A DNA stretch of 64,000 nucleotides, taken from the NCBI RefSeq assembly GCF_900102265.1, contig NZ_FNBH01000004.1:124001-188000 (forward strand), given 5' to 3'. Below, piece after piece: positions 24,915 to 34,394 of this stretch. Each line of letters begins with the position of its first letter. The stretch's first letter is position 1. The stretch is from Epilithonimonas hungarica (GTDB lineage Bacteria; Bacteroidota; Bacteroidia; Flavobacteriales; Weeksellaceae). A program made the position numbers and the translations under genes. The notes beneath the pieces were generated by a model. The model did no database searches, had not been told where the DNA came from, and saw only the letters and a program-made list of their open reading frames with translations.

Positions 24915-26099
24915 ATGAAAATGAAAAATTACTTTCTAAAATTCACTTTGCTTTCAATCTTTACTGTTGGAATCATTTCCTGTAAAAATGATGACGACGA
25001 AAATACGTTTAGTCTTGCTGATTCTTATTCCGTTGACCGCTTCACAGTTTTGAATATTCCGACTAATATTTCAGGAACTTTCACTTGGAAAATTAATGAT
25101 TCTTTGATTTCTGAAAATTCAACTTTGGATTTCATCAGCCCTTACGCTAAAACTTATCCTTTAACACTGAAGGTTGAAAGTAATGGAACGACAACTACTT
25201 ACACTTCAAAAATCATTGTCAACAAAGAATCCGTTTCTTACAGTAAGTACATTTCAAATGTTTTTGATTTCCGTCCTGCAGTTGGACAGTTTATGAATGA
25301 AATTCCGGAATATGTTGCTGAAAATACTTCGGAACAAATGATTCAGAAAGCGAAACAATCTTTAGTTGGTTCCAATTCTACAATGATTTCATTGGGCGGA
25401 TTTGGCGGTTATGTCACTTTCGGATTTGACCACACGATTCCGAATATGAACGGACGGGATTTTAAAATACTTGGTAACGCTTTTTGGGGCGACTTATCAG
25501 AAGATGAACGCGCAGGCTCTTGTGAACCCGGAATTGTTTTGGTGGCTTATGACAAAAATAAAAACGGAAAACCCGATGAAGACGAATGGTACGAAATTGC
25601 AGGAAGCGAATATTTCAAAAATACGACGATAAAGAATTACACTATTAATTACTTCAAACCCAATGAAAATAAACCGCCAGTTCCCGGAATAGAATATTGG
25701 GAAAATGATGTAGAGTATATCAAATGGACAGACAATCTTGGGAATTCAGGATTTAAAACTAAAAATGTTTTCCACGTTCAAAGCTATTATCCATTATGGA
25801 TTACGGATGCTTCTTATCAATTTACAGGAACCAAACTCGCTAACAATTATTATGACCAAAGCGGAACCGGAACTTATTGGGTTGGAAAATCCTATGAATT
25901 CGGATACGCAGACAACGCACCGAATAACGACGAAGCTTCCAATATTGATATTTCTTGGGCTGTTGACAAGAACGGCAATTACGTCAAACTTCCCGGAATC
26001 GATTTCGTGAAAGTTTATACTGGAATCAATCAGGAAGCTGGCTGGCTTGGTGAAGTTTCTACAGAAGTTGCTGGCGCATACGATTTACATTTAAAATAA
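24915..26099 (+). CDS. Surface lipoprotein of the cobalamin locus (BtuH-like)
   Basis: 394 aa. Lipobox IISC (Cys 23); an N-terminal PKD/Ig-like domain (about 30-105, TWKINDSLISENSTLDFISP); then a jelly-roll-like domain (MISLGGFGGYVTFGFDH, GIVLVAYDKNKNGKPDEDEWYEIAGSEY). Proteins of this architecture are usually called 'cell surface protein' and occur in Bacteroidota btuB loci; the Bacteroides BtuH proteins bind cobalamin. Six nt separate it from the BtuG-like gene, so it is the third gene of the operon. The exact role is an inference from position. Confidence 0.68.
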   Translation: MKMKNYFLKFTLLSIFTVGIISCKNDDDENTFSLADSYSVDRFTVLNIPTNISGTFTWKINDSLISENSTLDFISPYAKTYPLTLKVESNGTTTTYTSKIIVNKESVSYSKYISNVFDFRPAVGQFMNEIPEYVAENTSEQMIQKAKQSLVGSNSTMISLGGFGGYVTFGFDHTIPNMNGRDFKILGNAFWGDLSEDERAGSCEPGIVLVAYDKNKNGKPDEDEWYEIAGSEYFKNTTIKNYTINYFKPNENKPPVPGIEYWENDVEYIKWTDNLGNSGFKTKNVFHVQSYYPLWITDASYQFTGTKLANNYYDQSGTGTYWVGKSYEFGYADNAPNNDEASNIDISWAVDKNGNYVKLPGIDFVKVYTGINQEAGWLGEVSTEVAGAYDLHLK

Positions 26100-26133
26100 A
26101 ATTCAACAATAATATTCTTTAAATCAATTAAAA

Positions 26134-28407
26134 ATGAAAAAGTTTTATCTTTTGACATTGCTGTTGTTCTTCACATTTTTTACCAATGCACAAGTCACAG
26201 TTCAAAGTGTTCCCAGAAATGACATCAAGGGAAACTCAATTAAAAAACAATCCAAAAAAGCCGATTTCAATTTTGATGACATCATCTATTGGGTTGGAAC
26301 AGGAACCAACGAAGCGGCTTTCGTCGTTCAATGGAACGATGCCAAAAATCCGGACGCTTTGGTTTGGGGATTCAGGTGGAATGGTACTGCAACCGGCGAA
26401 GATATGCTGAAAGCGATTGCCAAAACCGACAAGCGATTCTTTACATTGCTTTACCAGGGAACGCAATTCGGAAGCGCCGTTGGTGGACTTGGTTTTGACC
26501 TGGACGGGAACGACACGAACGCACTTTTTAAGAACGGAAACACTACTTATCCGCTTTATCCTGTGGACGGTATCATCAATACGACATCGTATGATTTTGA
26601 TGATTATACCGCAAAAGATGCCGATGACCATTGGGGAAGTGGCTGGTATTCTGGGTATTGGTCGTATTGGGTAAAAGACCCGGCTGATACGGAATTTGGA
26701 TATTCTGGTCTGGGAGCGAGCAGCAGACAATTGGAGAATGGTTCTTGGGATGTCTGGAATTTTAACCCGAATATGGAAAGTTATGATATTTCTTCAGCTT
26801 TTACGCCGGTTTCAGCTTATTCTACGCAGGCAGATTTTACTAAAGGCTATTTTATGGTGAATGAGGAATGGTTTGGTCACACCAACGGTTCCGTGAATTT
26901 CATAGGAGAAAATGACCAAATCCATTACAGAGTTTACAGCGAAAAAAATAACAATCAGGCTTTTGGTGCGACGACTCAGTTTGGAACGATCTACGGAGAC
27001 AAATTCTATTTTATCTCAAAACAAGCAGCTGACGGCGGAGACACGCAATACACGCCAGGCGGAAGATTGGTTGTTGCCAATGCTACGACGATGGAGAAAA
27101 TAAAGAGTTTCGATAACATCGGTGGAGGAGACGGCCGCTCTTTCGTGGGTGTAACTGACAAATTGGGCTATATCGGTGCATCCAACGGAATCTATACTTT
27201 CGATATCGAAAATCTACAGGTTGGAACTTTGATCAGTGGAACTGGCGGTGGAAGCCAATATGCGGGACAGATCGGGAATATGATAAGAACTTCGCAATAC
27301 GTTTTCGCTGTGAAGCAATCTGCAGGTGTTTTAATCATTGACCCTAAGACCAATACTTTGGTGAAGACCATTTCTGGCGCTTATCATTCTATCGTTCAGG
27401 CAAAAGATGGAAGCGTTTGGGCAATTCAAAATCAGAAATTGGTTAACATTGATCCGACAACTTTCGCAATTACCGAATATGCACTTTCTACTGCAACGCA
27501 GTATTTGGGTTCTTGGGGCGCTTGGAACGCAGGAAGTTTCACTTACAGTAATCAACAGAATGTCCTGTATTGGATGAATTCACTTAATGCGTTCACATCA
27601 GGAACAAAGGTTATCAAATTCGATGTGACAACAAAAACATTGGTTGACAATTTTATCACGATTCCCGGACAGGAAGGCACGTACAAGCAGATTCCTTACG
27701 GCGCAGCTTTGAGAGTAGATCCTGTTTCTGACAGATTGATTTTGAATACTACAGAAAGCGGTTATGGTGCGCATTATCAGAAGAATTGGATCCATACATA
27801 TAGCAATACAGGAGCTTTGCTAAATACAAAAACCTTAAATGATTACTATTGGTTCCCTGCTGTGACGGTATTTCCGGATGTTACTGAGCCGGTTGTCAGC
27901 TCTACTTTCCCTTCAGAAATTAATGCAAGTAGTGCTATAAAAATTGACCTGAAAACAATTGTTACGGATGCGGATAATCTTTCAGTTTCTATTTTGAAAT
28001 CAATCAGATCCAATAGCAATACCAATGCAATTTCTGCTGAAATCAACTCTGATGAAGAGTTGGTTCTAACACCACAAGGTGCAGGAACGGCAAATATTGT
28101 TGTTAGTTTTAATTCCAATGGGAAAGTGGTAGATAAAACTTTGACCATAATTTCTTCATCATTAGCTGTAAATGATAATGCTAAGAAGATCAATCTAAGC
28201 ATCTATCCAAATCCAACAACAGATATTTTGAACCTCAAAACTCAGGACAAAATTGTTGAGGTTTCTGTGTTTGATTCTACAGGAAAAGTGATCAATACGA
28301 AGATAGTTGATGGAAAAATCAATGTTTCTGAACTATTGAAAGGAAATTATATCTTAAGGATTACAACCGATAAAGCAACTTATCAGGAGAAATTCATCAA
28401 GAAATAA
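26134..28407 (+). CDS. T9SS-sorted propeller protein of the cobalamin locus
   Basis: 757 aa. Signal peptide ending TNAQ; an N-terminal domain (about 50-260, FDDIIYWVGTGTNEAAFVVQW, GFDLDGND, YSGYWSYWVKD); a DUF5074/YncE-like propeller (about 280-585, GDKFYFISKQ, GRLVVANATTMEK, GVLIIDPKTN); a short Ig-like domain; and a T9SS type A sorting tail (INLSIYPNPTTDILNLKT to the final KFIKK). It joins features of the two preceding lipoproteins in one secreted protein. Probably another surface cobalamin-binding component. Confidence 0.75.
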   Translation: MKKFYLLTLLLFFTFFTNAQVTVQSVPRNDIKGNSIKKQSKKADFNFDDIIYWVGTGTNEAAFVVQWNDAKNPDALVWGFRWNGTATGEDMLKAIAKTDKRFFTLLYQGTQFGSAVGGLGFDLDGNDTNALFKNGNTTYPLYPVDGIINTTSYDFDDYTAKDADDHWGSGWYSGYWSYWVKDPADTEFGYSGLGASSRQLENGSWDVWNFNPNMESYDISSAFTPVSAYSTQADFTKGYFMVNEEWFGHTNGSVNFIGENDQIHYRVYSEKNNNQAFGATTQFGTIYGDKFYFISKQAADGGDTQYTPGGRLVVANATTMEKIKSFDNIGGGDGRSFVGVTDKLGYIGASNGIYTFDIENLQVGTLISGTGGGSQYAGQIGNMIRTSQYVFAVKQSAGVLIIDPKTNTLVKTISGAYHSIVQAKDGSVWAIQNQKLVNIDPTTFAITEYALSTATQYLGSWGAWNAGSFTYSNQQNVLYWMNSLNAFTSGTKVIKFDVTTKTLVDNFITIPGQEGTYKQIPYGAALRVDPVSDRLILNTTESGYGAHYQKNWIHTYSNTGALLNTKTLNDYYWFPAVTVFPDVTEPVVSSTFPSEINASSAIKIDLKTIVTDADNLSVSILKSIRSNSNTNAISAEINSDEELVLTPQGAGTANIVVSFNSNGKVVDKTLTIISSSLAVNDNAKKINLSIYPNPTTDILNLKTQDKIVEVSVFDSTGKVINTKIVDGKINVSELLKGNYILRITTDKATYQEKFIKK

Positions 28408-28429
28408 TCTTTTTAAATTTTAAATAATG

Positions 28430-28458
28430 AAGCCTCCAAAAACTTAATTTGGAGGCTT
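28430..28458. terminator. Bidirectional terminator
   Basis: AAGCCTCCAAA (28430-28440) pairs perfectly with TTTGGAGGCTT (28448-28458) around a 7-nt loop; T-runs follow on the plus strand and the minus-strand lplA gene converges here. Confidence 0.85.
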
Positions 28459-28463
28459 TGTTT

Positions 28464-29447
28464 TTATTTGAATAATTCCAAAATCTCTTCAACAGTCACT
28501 TTTCCGAAATAATCTGTGATATGGATTTTAGAAAAAATTTGGTTTAAATTCTCAATATCGTGTTTTTCATCGATGAGGAGATCTTCTAATTCCTCAATCG
28601 GTTTGGAAGCAAAAAAGTCGCCGAAGATTTTAGCTTTTTTAATGATTCCTTTTTCAACATCGAGATGAATTTCTATAAAACCTGCTGGGATTTTAATAGC
28701 TTTTTTGAAATTATAATTCGGGGAGAAACCAAAATTCCAATCCCAGGTCTCGTATTTTTCTTTGGCTAATTTTTCAATGCCTTGGATATCTTCGTCTGTA
28801 AGATCATAGATTTGTCCGTTATCAGAGCCTTTCAGTATTTCATCAATCAGCTTTTGTTTCAGAACTTCTATCGTTGTTCCTTTTGGTAAATAATCGATCA
28901 GGTTTGTTACTCGTGAGCGGTTGGATTTTGTTGCTTTGTCGAGGAACTTTAAAGGATTGACTTTCAGGGCATCATTCAGAACGCTCATTTCAGAATTAAA
29001 CAAAATCGTTCCGTGCTGGATCATTTTTCCGCTTCTCGCCAATTTCGCATTCCCACTAAATTTCTTACCGTCAACCAAAAGGTCATTTCTGCCTTCCAGT
29101 TTGGCTGGAACATTCCAGTCTTTCAATAGCTGAAGAACCGGACTTGTAAACTGCCCGAAATCCATAAAATCATAGTCGCCCAAAAGCGTGTGGAATGAGA
29201 AATTAAGATTCCCCAAATCGTGATAAACCGTTCCTCCGCCAGACATTCTTCGTACAACTTTGATGTTGTTGTCGTTCACATAGTCCAGATTGATTTCTGC
29301 GAGTGTATTTTGAAATTTCCCAACGATAATTGAGGGCGCATTGATGTAAAGAAGGAAGATATCTTCTGTCGGGAATTTGGTCAATAGGAATTCTTCGGAA
29401 GCAATGTTGAAAAAAGCGTTGTGAGAAGGCGAATCTATAATGAGCAT
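28464..29447 (-). CDS. lplA: Lipoate-protein ligase A
   Basis: 327 aa. LplA activates lipoate with ATP and attaches it to E2 and H-protein lipoyl domains. The conserved RRMSGGGTVYHDLGNLNFSF and GRNDLLVDGKKFSGNA (with the catalytic Lys) are intact, followed by the small C-terminal domain (about 240-327), so adenylation and transfer are probably both in one chain. Monocistronic: its own -7 element at 29465-29472 and the terminator of the uronate operon lie upstream. Confidence 0.93.
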   Translation of the reverse strand: MLIIDSPSHNAFFNIASEEFLLTKFPTEDIFLLYINAPSIIVGKFQNTLAEINLDYVNDNNIKVVRRMSGGGTVYHDLGNLNFSFHTLLGDYDFMDFGQFTSPVLQLLKDWNVPAKLEGRNDLLVDGKKFSGNAKLARSGKMIQHGTILFNSEMSVLNDALKVNPLKFLDKATKSNRSRVTNLIDYLPKGTTIEVLKQKLIDEILKGSDNGQIYDLTDEDIQGIEKLAKEKYETWDWNFGFSPNYNFKKAIKIPAGFIEIHLDVEKGIIKKAKIFGDFFASKPIEELEDLLIDEKHDIENLNQIFSKIHITDYFGKVTVEEILELFK

Positions 29448-29464
29448 ATTGTTCTATTTTCTAA

Positions 29465-29472
29465 CAAAATTA
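29465..29472 (-). promoter_or_regulatory. -7 promoter element of lplA
   Basis: The minus strand reads TAATTTTG (TAnnTTTG), 18 nt upstream of the lplA ATG. Confidence 0.45.
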
Positions 29473-29521
29473 CTGAGTTTTTGTCTTTAATAAAATTGAT
29501 TTTGCTCAGACTTTCTTCAAT

Positions 29522-29558
29522 AAAAAAGAGCACTCTTCAAAAAGAAGAAATGCCCTTT
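29522..29558 (-). terminator. Terminator of the uronate operon
   Basis: On the minus strand AAAGGGCA pairs with TGCTCTTT (one G-U) and an inner CTTC pairs with GAAG, followed by a T-run. It lies 30 nt after the uxaA stop. Confidence 0.65.
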
Positions 29559-29587
29559 AAAAATAAAAACCTTAAAATTCAAAAAAA

Positions 29588-31201
29588 TTATAATGACACT
29601 CCTCGTTTCCAAGGAATAAATACATCCTGTTTCAGTTGGTCTGCTTTTGTTTCTACATTGCCGCTAGCCAGTTCAATAATATAATCTACGATTTCTTCAC
29701 CCACTTCCTGGATGCTTTTCTCGCCAGTGATCACGGTTCCGGCATTCACATCAATAATATCCGACATTCTGTTGATCAAAGCTGTATTGGAAGAGATTTT
29801 CACAACAGGAGCGATTGGATTTCCCATTGGATTTCCTAAACCTGTCGTAAACAAAACGACTGTTGCACCTGCACCAACTAAACCTGTCGTACATTCGGCA
29901 TCGTTTCCAGGTGTGTTCAATAGATTCAGACCTGGTTTCGAAATATATTCGCCGTAATCCAAAACATCTACAATCGGTGCAGTTCCACCTTTTTTAGAAG
30001 CTCCTGCAGATTTCATTGCGTCTGTAATTAAACCGTCTTTGATATTTCCGGGTGATGGATTCATATCAAATCCTGAACCTGCATCCACAACGGATTTCTC
30101 AAAAGCTTTCATTAATGATAAGAACTTATCCGCTTTTTCCTCATCCACGCACCGGTTCATCAATTCCTGTTCTACACCACATAATTCTGGAAATTCTGCC
30201 AAAATTGTTTTTCCGCCTAATGCTGCAAAAATATCTGAGACAATTCCTAAAGCCGGATTCGCTGATATTCCTGAAAATCCATCAGAACCACCGCATTCCA
30301 GACCAATACTCAGCTTAGAAACTGGCGCAGGTTTACGTTCGATTTTGTTGGCTCTTTTTATTGCTTCAAAAGAATCTTTGATAACCATTTGGAACATCTT
30401 GTCCGTAGTCCCGATTTTTTGTTGTTCAAAGATCAGAACTTCTTTATCGCTGTTCGGGCTCATTTCTTTCAAAGCATTTTGAAAAATATCAACCTGCAGA
30501 TTCTGGCATCCTAAGCTCAAAACCGTTGCACCAGCCACATTAGGGTTGTTCACATAACCGGCAAGCAATTTCGCCAACAGTTCCGAATCTTGTCTTATTC
30601 CACCACAACCACCTTGATGATTGATAAATTTCACTTCGATATTATCCAGAAGATTTTCATTTCGGGATTGGTCTTCCACTTCTTCCACGCTCTTTTCTTC
30701 AATCAGAGAGCGCAGGAAATTCTTATATGAAACTTCTTTTTTCGGCAGCAATTCATTTTCGAAAATATCTTTTAGCTTCTCGATGTTCTTGTTTTCACAA
30801 AACACCAATGGGAAAAACAACCAGACATTTTTAGTCCCAACTTGTCCGTCAGAACGATGATAACCATTGAATGTTTTGTCTTTCCATTTATCCACATTGG
30901 GCGGAGTCCAACCCAAATCTCCTGTCTTTTTGAAAACCTCTTCACTCTCGTGCTTTACGTTTTCCGTCGTGATAACTTCGCCTTTCTGAATCGGCTGATT
31001 CGCTTTTCCAACGATGACGCCGTACATAATGATATGGTCGCCCACTGCAAAATCTTCTGCCGCGAATTTATGTTTTGCTTTCGTATCTTTTAGAACCGTG
31101 TAATCCGCACCATCAAGATGCACGATTTCTCCGGCACGCAAATCCATCAGCGCAACAATTACGTTATCATTTGGATTGACTTTTAATACTTTCTTTTGCA
31201 T
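29588..31201 (-). CDS. uxaA: Altronate dehydratase
   Basis: 537 aa. N-terminal SAF-like domain (VLKVNPNDNVIVALMDLRAGE to about residue 100) and the large UxaA/GarD catalytic domain (GYHRSDGQVGTKN, NHQGGCGGI, GLECGGSDGFSGI, EFPELCGVEQ) with conserved Cys/His/Asp positions for Fe binding. It converts altronate to 2-keto-3-deoxygluconate. Last gene of the ten-gene uronate operon; a dispersed repeat lies between it and uxaB. Confidence 0.93.
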   Translation of the reverse strand: MQKKVLKVNPNDNVIVALMDLRAGEIVHLDGADYTVLKDTKAKHKFAAEDFAVGDHIIMYGVIVGKANQPIQKGEVITTENVKHESEEVFKKTGDLGWTPPNVDKWKDKTFNGYHRSDGQVGTKNVWLFFPLVFCENKNIEKLKDIFENELLPKKEVSYKNFLRSLIEEKSVEEVEDQSRNENLLDNIEVKFINHQGGCGGIRQDSELLAKLLAGYVNNPNVAGATVLSLGCQNLQVDIFQNALKEMSPNSDKEVLIFEQQKIGTTDKMFQMVIKDSFEAIKRANKIERKPAPVSKLSIGLECGGSDGFSGISANPALGIVSDIFAALGGKTILAEFPELCGVEQELMNRCVDEEKADKFLSLMKAFEKSVVDAGSGFDMNPSPGNIKDGLITDAMKSAGASKKGGTAPIVDVLDYGEYISKPGLNLLNTPGNDAECTTGLVGAGATVVLFTTGLGNPMGNPIAPVVKISSNTALINRMSDIIDVNAGTVITGEKSIQEVGEEIVDYIIELASGNVETKADQLKQDVFIPWKRGVSL

Positions 31202-31232
31202 AATTTTCAGATTATAACTTTATTCTCAATAA

Positions 31233-31352
31233 TAATTTGGGCAGCTTAATCCGCCTTCCGCTCCCAATCTTTTTTGCAGACGATTTCAGTTTAAATAGAA
31301 CTCTTAGTCAAAGCAAAAAAGGATTTCCGCTCAAGTCGGGCTGCTGTGATTC
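31233..31352. repeat. Dispersed intergenic repeat between uxaB and uxaA
   Basis: The stretch begins GGGCAGCTTAATCCGCCTTCC at about 31239 (outer part), has a hairpin base CTTTTTTGC / GCAAAAAAGG, and ends with GGATTTCCGCTCAAGTCGGGC. It is of a type I recognise from intergenic regions of Chryseobacterium and relatives. It shares the AAAGGATTTCCGCT / AAAGGATGCCGCT end with the repeat at 16925-17090. It lies inside the operon and could modulate uxaA expression. Confidence 0.5.
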
Positions 31353-31376
31353 AACGTTTAATTATTAAAACAAAAA

Positions 31377-32834
31377 TTACTGAATGAAACTTTTATACCC
31401 TTCCTCAATTCCATTGGAATCGATTGCACGCAAAGCATTGGTTACAGCTTCTGTTAATCCAGGAACCCGAGTCAAATCTATATCCCAGAAACTCACTTCT
31501 GATAAAGCATTTTTCGCCACTTCTCCAAGGTCATTGGTTGACCAGATTTCTTTGAATCTCTCCAAAACTGGGGCATCATCATTTACAGGAAGTTGTTTTC
31601 CGTCAAACTCACCTTGATAGAATCTGATCAACGCTGCTAATGCAAAAGTCAAGTTAGTAGGTAATTCATTTTTGATCTCAACATATTTCAATAAGCTTGG
31701 CAAAACCCTCACTTTGAACTTAGAAACCGAATTCAACGCAATACTGGAAAGCAAATGCTTCAGGAACGGATTTCTGAATCTGTCAAAGACTTCATCTGAG
31801 AACGCCGTCAATTCTTCTGTTGATAAATCCAGAGTAGGAATGATTTCATTATAAACCGTATCGGAAATCCATTGTCCTGCAAATTCTGCATCAATTGCTT
31901 CTTTCACTGTTTCTTTTCCATCAAGGATAGAGAAGGCTAACATCGCCGTGTGAGCACCGTTCAGGATTCTAACTTTTCTGGTTCTGTAAGGCGTGATGTC
32001 ATCCACAACCAAAACCTGGTCATCAATTTTATCAAACGGAATCAAAGCTTTCAATTTTTCATCACCTTCGATGACCCAAAGTAGGAAAGCTTCACAAACC
32101 ACCATTAGATTATCATCATAATCCAATTTAGCTTCATATTCGTCTTTTTCTTCTCTTGGATAACCCGGAACAATTCTGTCCACCAAAGTGTTGTGGAAAT
32201 AGTTGTTGTTCTCCACCCAAGCTGAGAATCCTTCTTCAAGATTCCATAATTGAGCATATTTTAAAATATATTGCTTCAAAGTCAAAGCATTGTTTTCAAT
32301 CAATTCGCAAGGTATGATGTGAAGACCTTTTTCCGAATCGCCATTGAAATGCTTGAATCTTTCGTAAAGAAACGCAGTCACTTTCGCAGGAAAATTCTTG
32401 TGAGGACCTGAAGCCAAAGATGTTTCAGACTCGTCAAATGCAATTCCGGCTTCTGTTGTATTAGATAAAATGAATTGTAAGTCTTCGCCTTTTGCAAGTT
32501 CAAGGTATTCAGTGTAATTTTCATAAGGACTGAATGAACGCTGGATTGCGGAAATCACTCTCTTATCATCCACGATTTGTCCTTTCTTCACACCTCTTAT
32601 GAAAAGCGTGTAAAGATTATCCTGCTCTTCCAGCATATCGACAAGACCACCAACAGTAGGCTGAACAACAGCTACCCCAGCGTTGAAACCAGCTTCTTTG
32701 TTCATCTTATCGATAAGGTAATCTACAAATGCGCGAAGAAAATTACCTTCTCCGAACTGTAAAAATTTGATTGGAAGTTTCTCGGTAGAACCTGAATTTT
32801 CACGGTTAAGTTTTTGTTTAGTTTGATATTCCAT
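31377..32834 (-). CDS. uxaB: Tagaturonate reductase (altronate oxidoreductase)
   Basis: 485 aa, polyol-specific long-chain dehydrogenase family. N-terminal cofactor region (LQFGEGNFLRAFVDYLIDKMN) and the family catalytic motif K-x5-N-x2-H in RKVRILNGAHTAM. It reduces D-tagaturonate to D-altronate with NADH in the cytoplasm. Four nt separate it from the transporter gene upstream. Confidence 0.93.
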   Translation of the reverse strand: MEYQTKQKLNRENSGSTEKLPIKFLQFGEGNFLRAFVDYLIDKMNKEAGFNAGVAVVQPTVGGLVDMLEEQDNLYTLFIRGVKKGQIVDDKRVISAIQRSFSPYENYTEYLELAKGEDLQFILSNTTEAGIAFDESETSLASGPHKNFPAKVTAFLYERFKHFNGDSEKGLHIIPCELIENNALTLKQYILKYAQLWNLEEGFSAWVENNNYFHNTLVDRIVPGYPREEKDEYEAKLDYDDNLMVVCEAFLLWVIEGDEKLKALIPFDKIDDQVLVVDDITPYRTRKVRILNGAHTAMLAFSILDGKETVKEAIDAEFAGQWISDTVYNEIIPTLDLSTEELTAFSDEVFDRFRNPFLKHLLSSIALNSVSKFKVRVLPSLLKYVEIKNELPTNLTFALAALIRFYQGEFDGKQLPVNDDAPVLERFKEIWSTNDLGEVAKNALSEVSFWDIDLTRVPGLTEAVTNALRAIDSNGIEEGYKSFIQ

Positions 32835-32838
32835 TTTT

Positions 32839-34365
32839 TTATTCTTTAATGATTTTATATTTAGGAACCAATGATTTCATAACGAACCACGCAATGAGAT
32901 AAGCTACTGCGCAGATTGAGAAAATAATCATATATCCTTTGTCGATACCGTCTGAAACAACAGCACCGGAAGTTTTTAATTGTTCAAATAGATCATCAGG
33001 AAGACGCTCCTCAGCATATTGAGGGAATTTCTCCAAAAGCGGAACCCCGTTAACAGTTGTCCAGGCTTTGTGAGCATGGTCGAACAATAATCCTGAACCT
33101 TTATTGATCAGGAAAGAACCGATACCGCCAGCCATTCCACCAATTCCTGTGATTGTAGCAATTGCTTTTTTCGGGAACATATCGCCAACCGTTGAAAAGA
33201 TATTAGCAGACCATGCCTGATGTGCTGCACCTGCAACCCCGATGATCAAAACCGGAAGCCAATAAGAAATACTTCCTGCTGGTTGTGCAACCAAAGCCAA
33301 CAATGGAAAGAAAGCAAAAATCAACATGGCACGCATCCTTCCTGAATAAGGATTCATTCCTTTTTTGTCCACAAAATATTTTGGAAGCCAGCCTCCAACA
33401 ATTGAAACCAGCGTTATCATATACAAAACGAAGAGCGGTAATGCACTTTGTGTACTGTCCATTCCGTAAACTGAACTTAGGTAAGCCGGAGTCCAGAAAA
33501 GGTAAAACCACCAAACGCCGTCTGTCATAAATTTACCAAAAATAAAAGCCCAAGTCTGTCTGTATCCAAAAGCTTGTTTCAAGCTCATTTTTTTCTGAGG
33601 TTCGTCTGCATTTTCTACAACATCGTCTTGGTCCTGTTGAATGTAAGCCAATTCGTGTTCATTAACTTTCGGGTGCTGATGAGGTTTTTTGTAAACAAAA
33701 ATCCAAAGTCCCATCCAAACAAATCCAAGTGCACCAATGATGATAAATGCCATTTCCCAGCCCATCGATTTAGCGATAAATGGAATGGTTACCGGTGCTG
33801 CCAAAGCTCCAACAGTCGCTCCCGCATTGAAAATACTTGTAGAAAATGCTCTGTCTTTTTTAGGAAAATATTCTGCAGTGGTTTTGATTGCAGCAGGGAA
33901 GTTTCCAGCTTCTCCGACCGCTAAAACAAATCTTGCAAAGATGAAAAGCGTCACACTTGTGCTTGTGACAAGCGAAATATTATTAACTGTACTAATGATT
34001 TCCTTTGATTCTGCAAATCCTACAAACCAATTCCCTGTCAGGATCCCGGAAGTTGCAATTCCGCAAAATGCGTGTAAAATGGCTCCAATTGACCAAATGA
34101 AAATCGCCCAAAGAAATCCTTTCTTCGTATCCATCCAATCCACAAATTTCCCTGCGAATAACATACTGATTGCATAGAAAATCGAGAATAATGCTGTTAT
34201 GTTTCCATAGTCATTATTATTCCAATGAAATTCGGGCTGGATGAAATCTTTCCAAGTCAAAGAAAGAACTTGTCTATCAAGATAGTTGATAGTCGTAGCA
34301 ATGAACAGAAGTCCGCAGATGGACCATCTGAAATTACTAGGTTTTAAGGATTTGACTGAACTCAT
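32839..34365 (-). CDS. exuT: Hexuronate MFS transporter
   Basis: 508 aa, about 12 membrane helices. The first loop motif (ATTINYLDRQVLSLT), FVLAVGEAGNFPAAIKTTAEYFPKKDRA and GIGGMAGGIGSFLINKGSG match the anion:cation symporter (ACS) branch of the major facilitator superfamily, which includes ExuT. It imports galacturonate or glucuronate across the inner membrane. The protein is longer than E. coli ExuT because of two loop insertions, one near residue 110 and one near 440-470. Confidence 0.9.
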   Translation of the reverse strand: MSSVKSLKPSNFRWSICGLLFIATTINYLDRQVLSLTWKDFIQPEFHWNNNDYGNITALFSIFYAISMLFAGKFVDWMDTKKGFLWAIFIWSIGAILHAFCGIATSGILTGNWFVGFAESKEIISTVNNISLVTSTSVTLFIFARFVLAVGEAGNFPAAIKTTAEYFPKKDRAFSTSIFNAGATVGALAAPVTIPFIAKSMGWEMAFIIIGALGFVWMGLWIFVYKKPHQHPKVNEHELAYIQQDQDDVVENADEPQKKMSLKQAFGYRQTWAFIFGKFMTDGVWWFYLFWTPAYLSSVYGMDSTQSALPLFVLYMITLVSIVGGWLPKYFVDKKGMNPYSGRMRAMLIFAFFPLLALVAQPAGSISYWLPVLIIGVAGAAHQAWSANIFSTVGDMFPKKAIATITGIGGMAGGIGSFLINKGSGLLFDHAHKAWTTVNGVPLLEKFPQYAEERLPDDLFEQLKTSGAVVSDGIDKGYMIIFSICAVAYLIAWFVMKSLVPKYKIIKE

Positions 34366-34394
34366 ATTGGTTTTAGGAATTTAGTTTTCAATAA

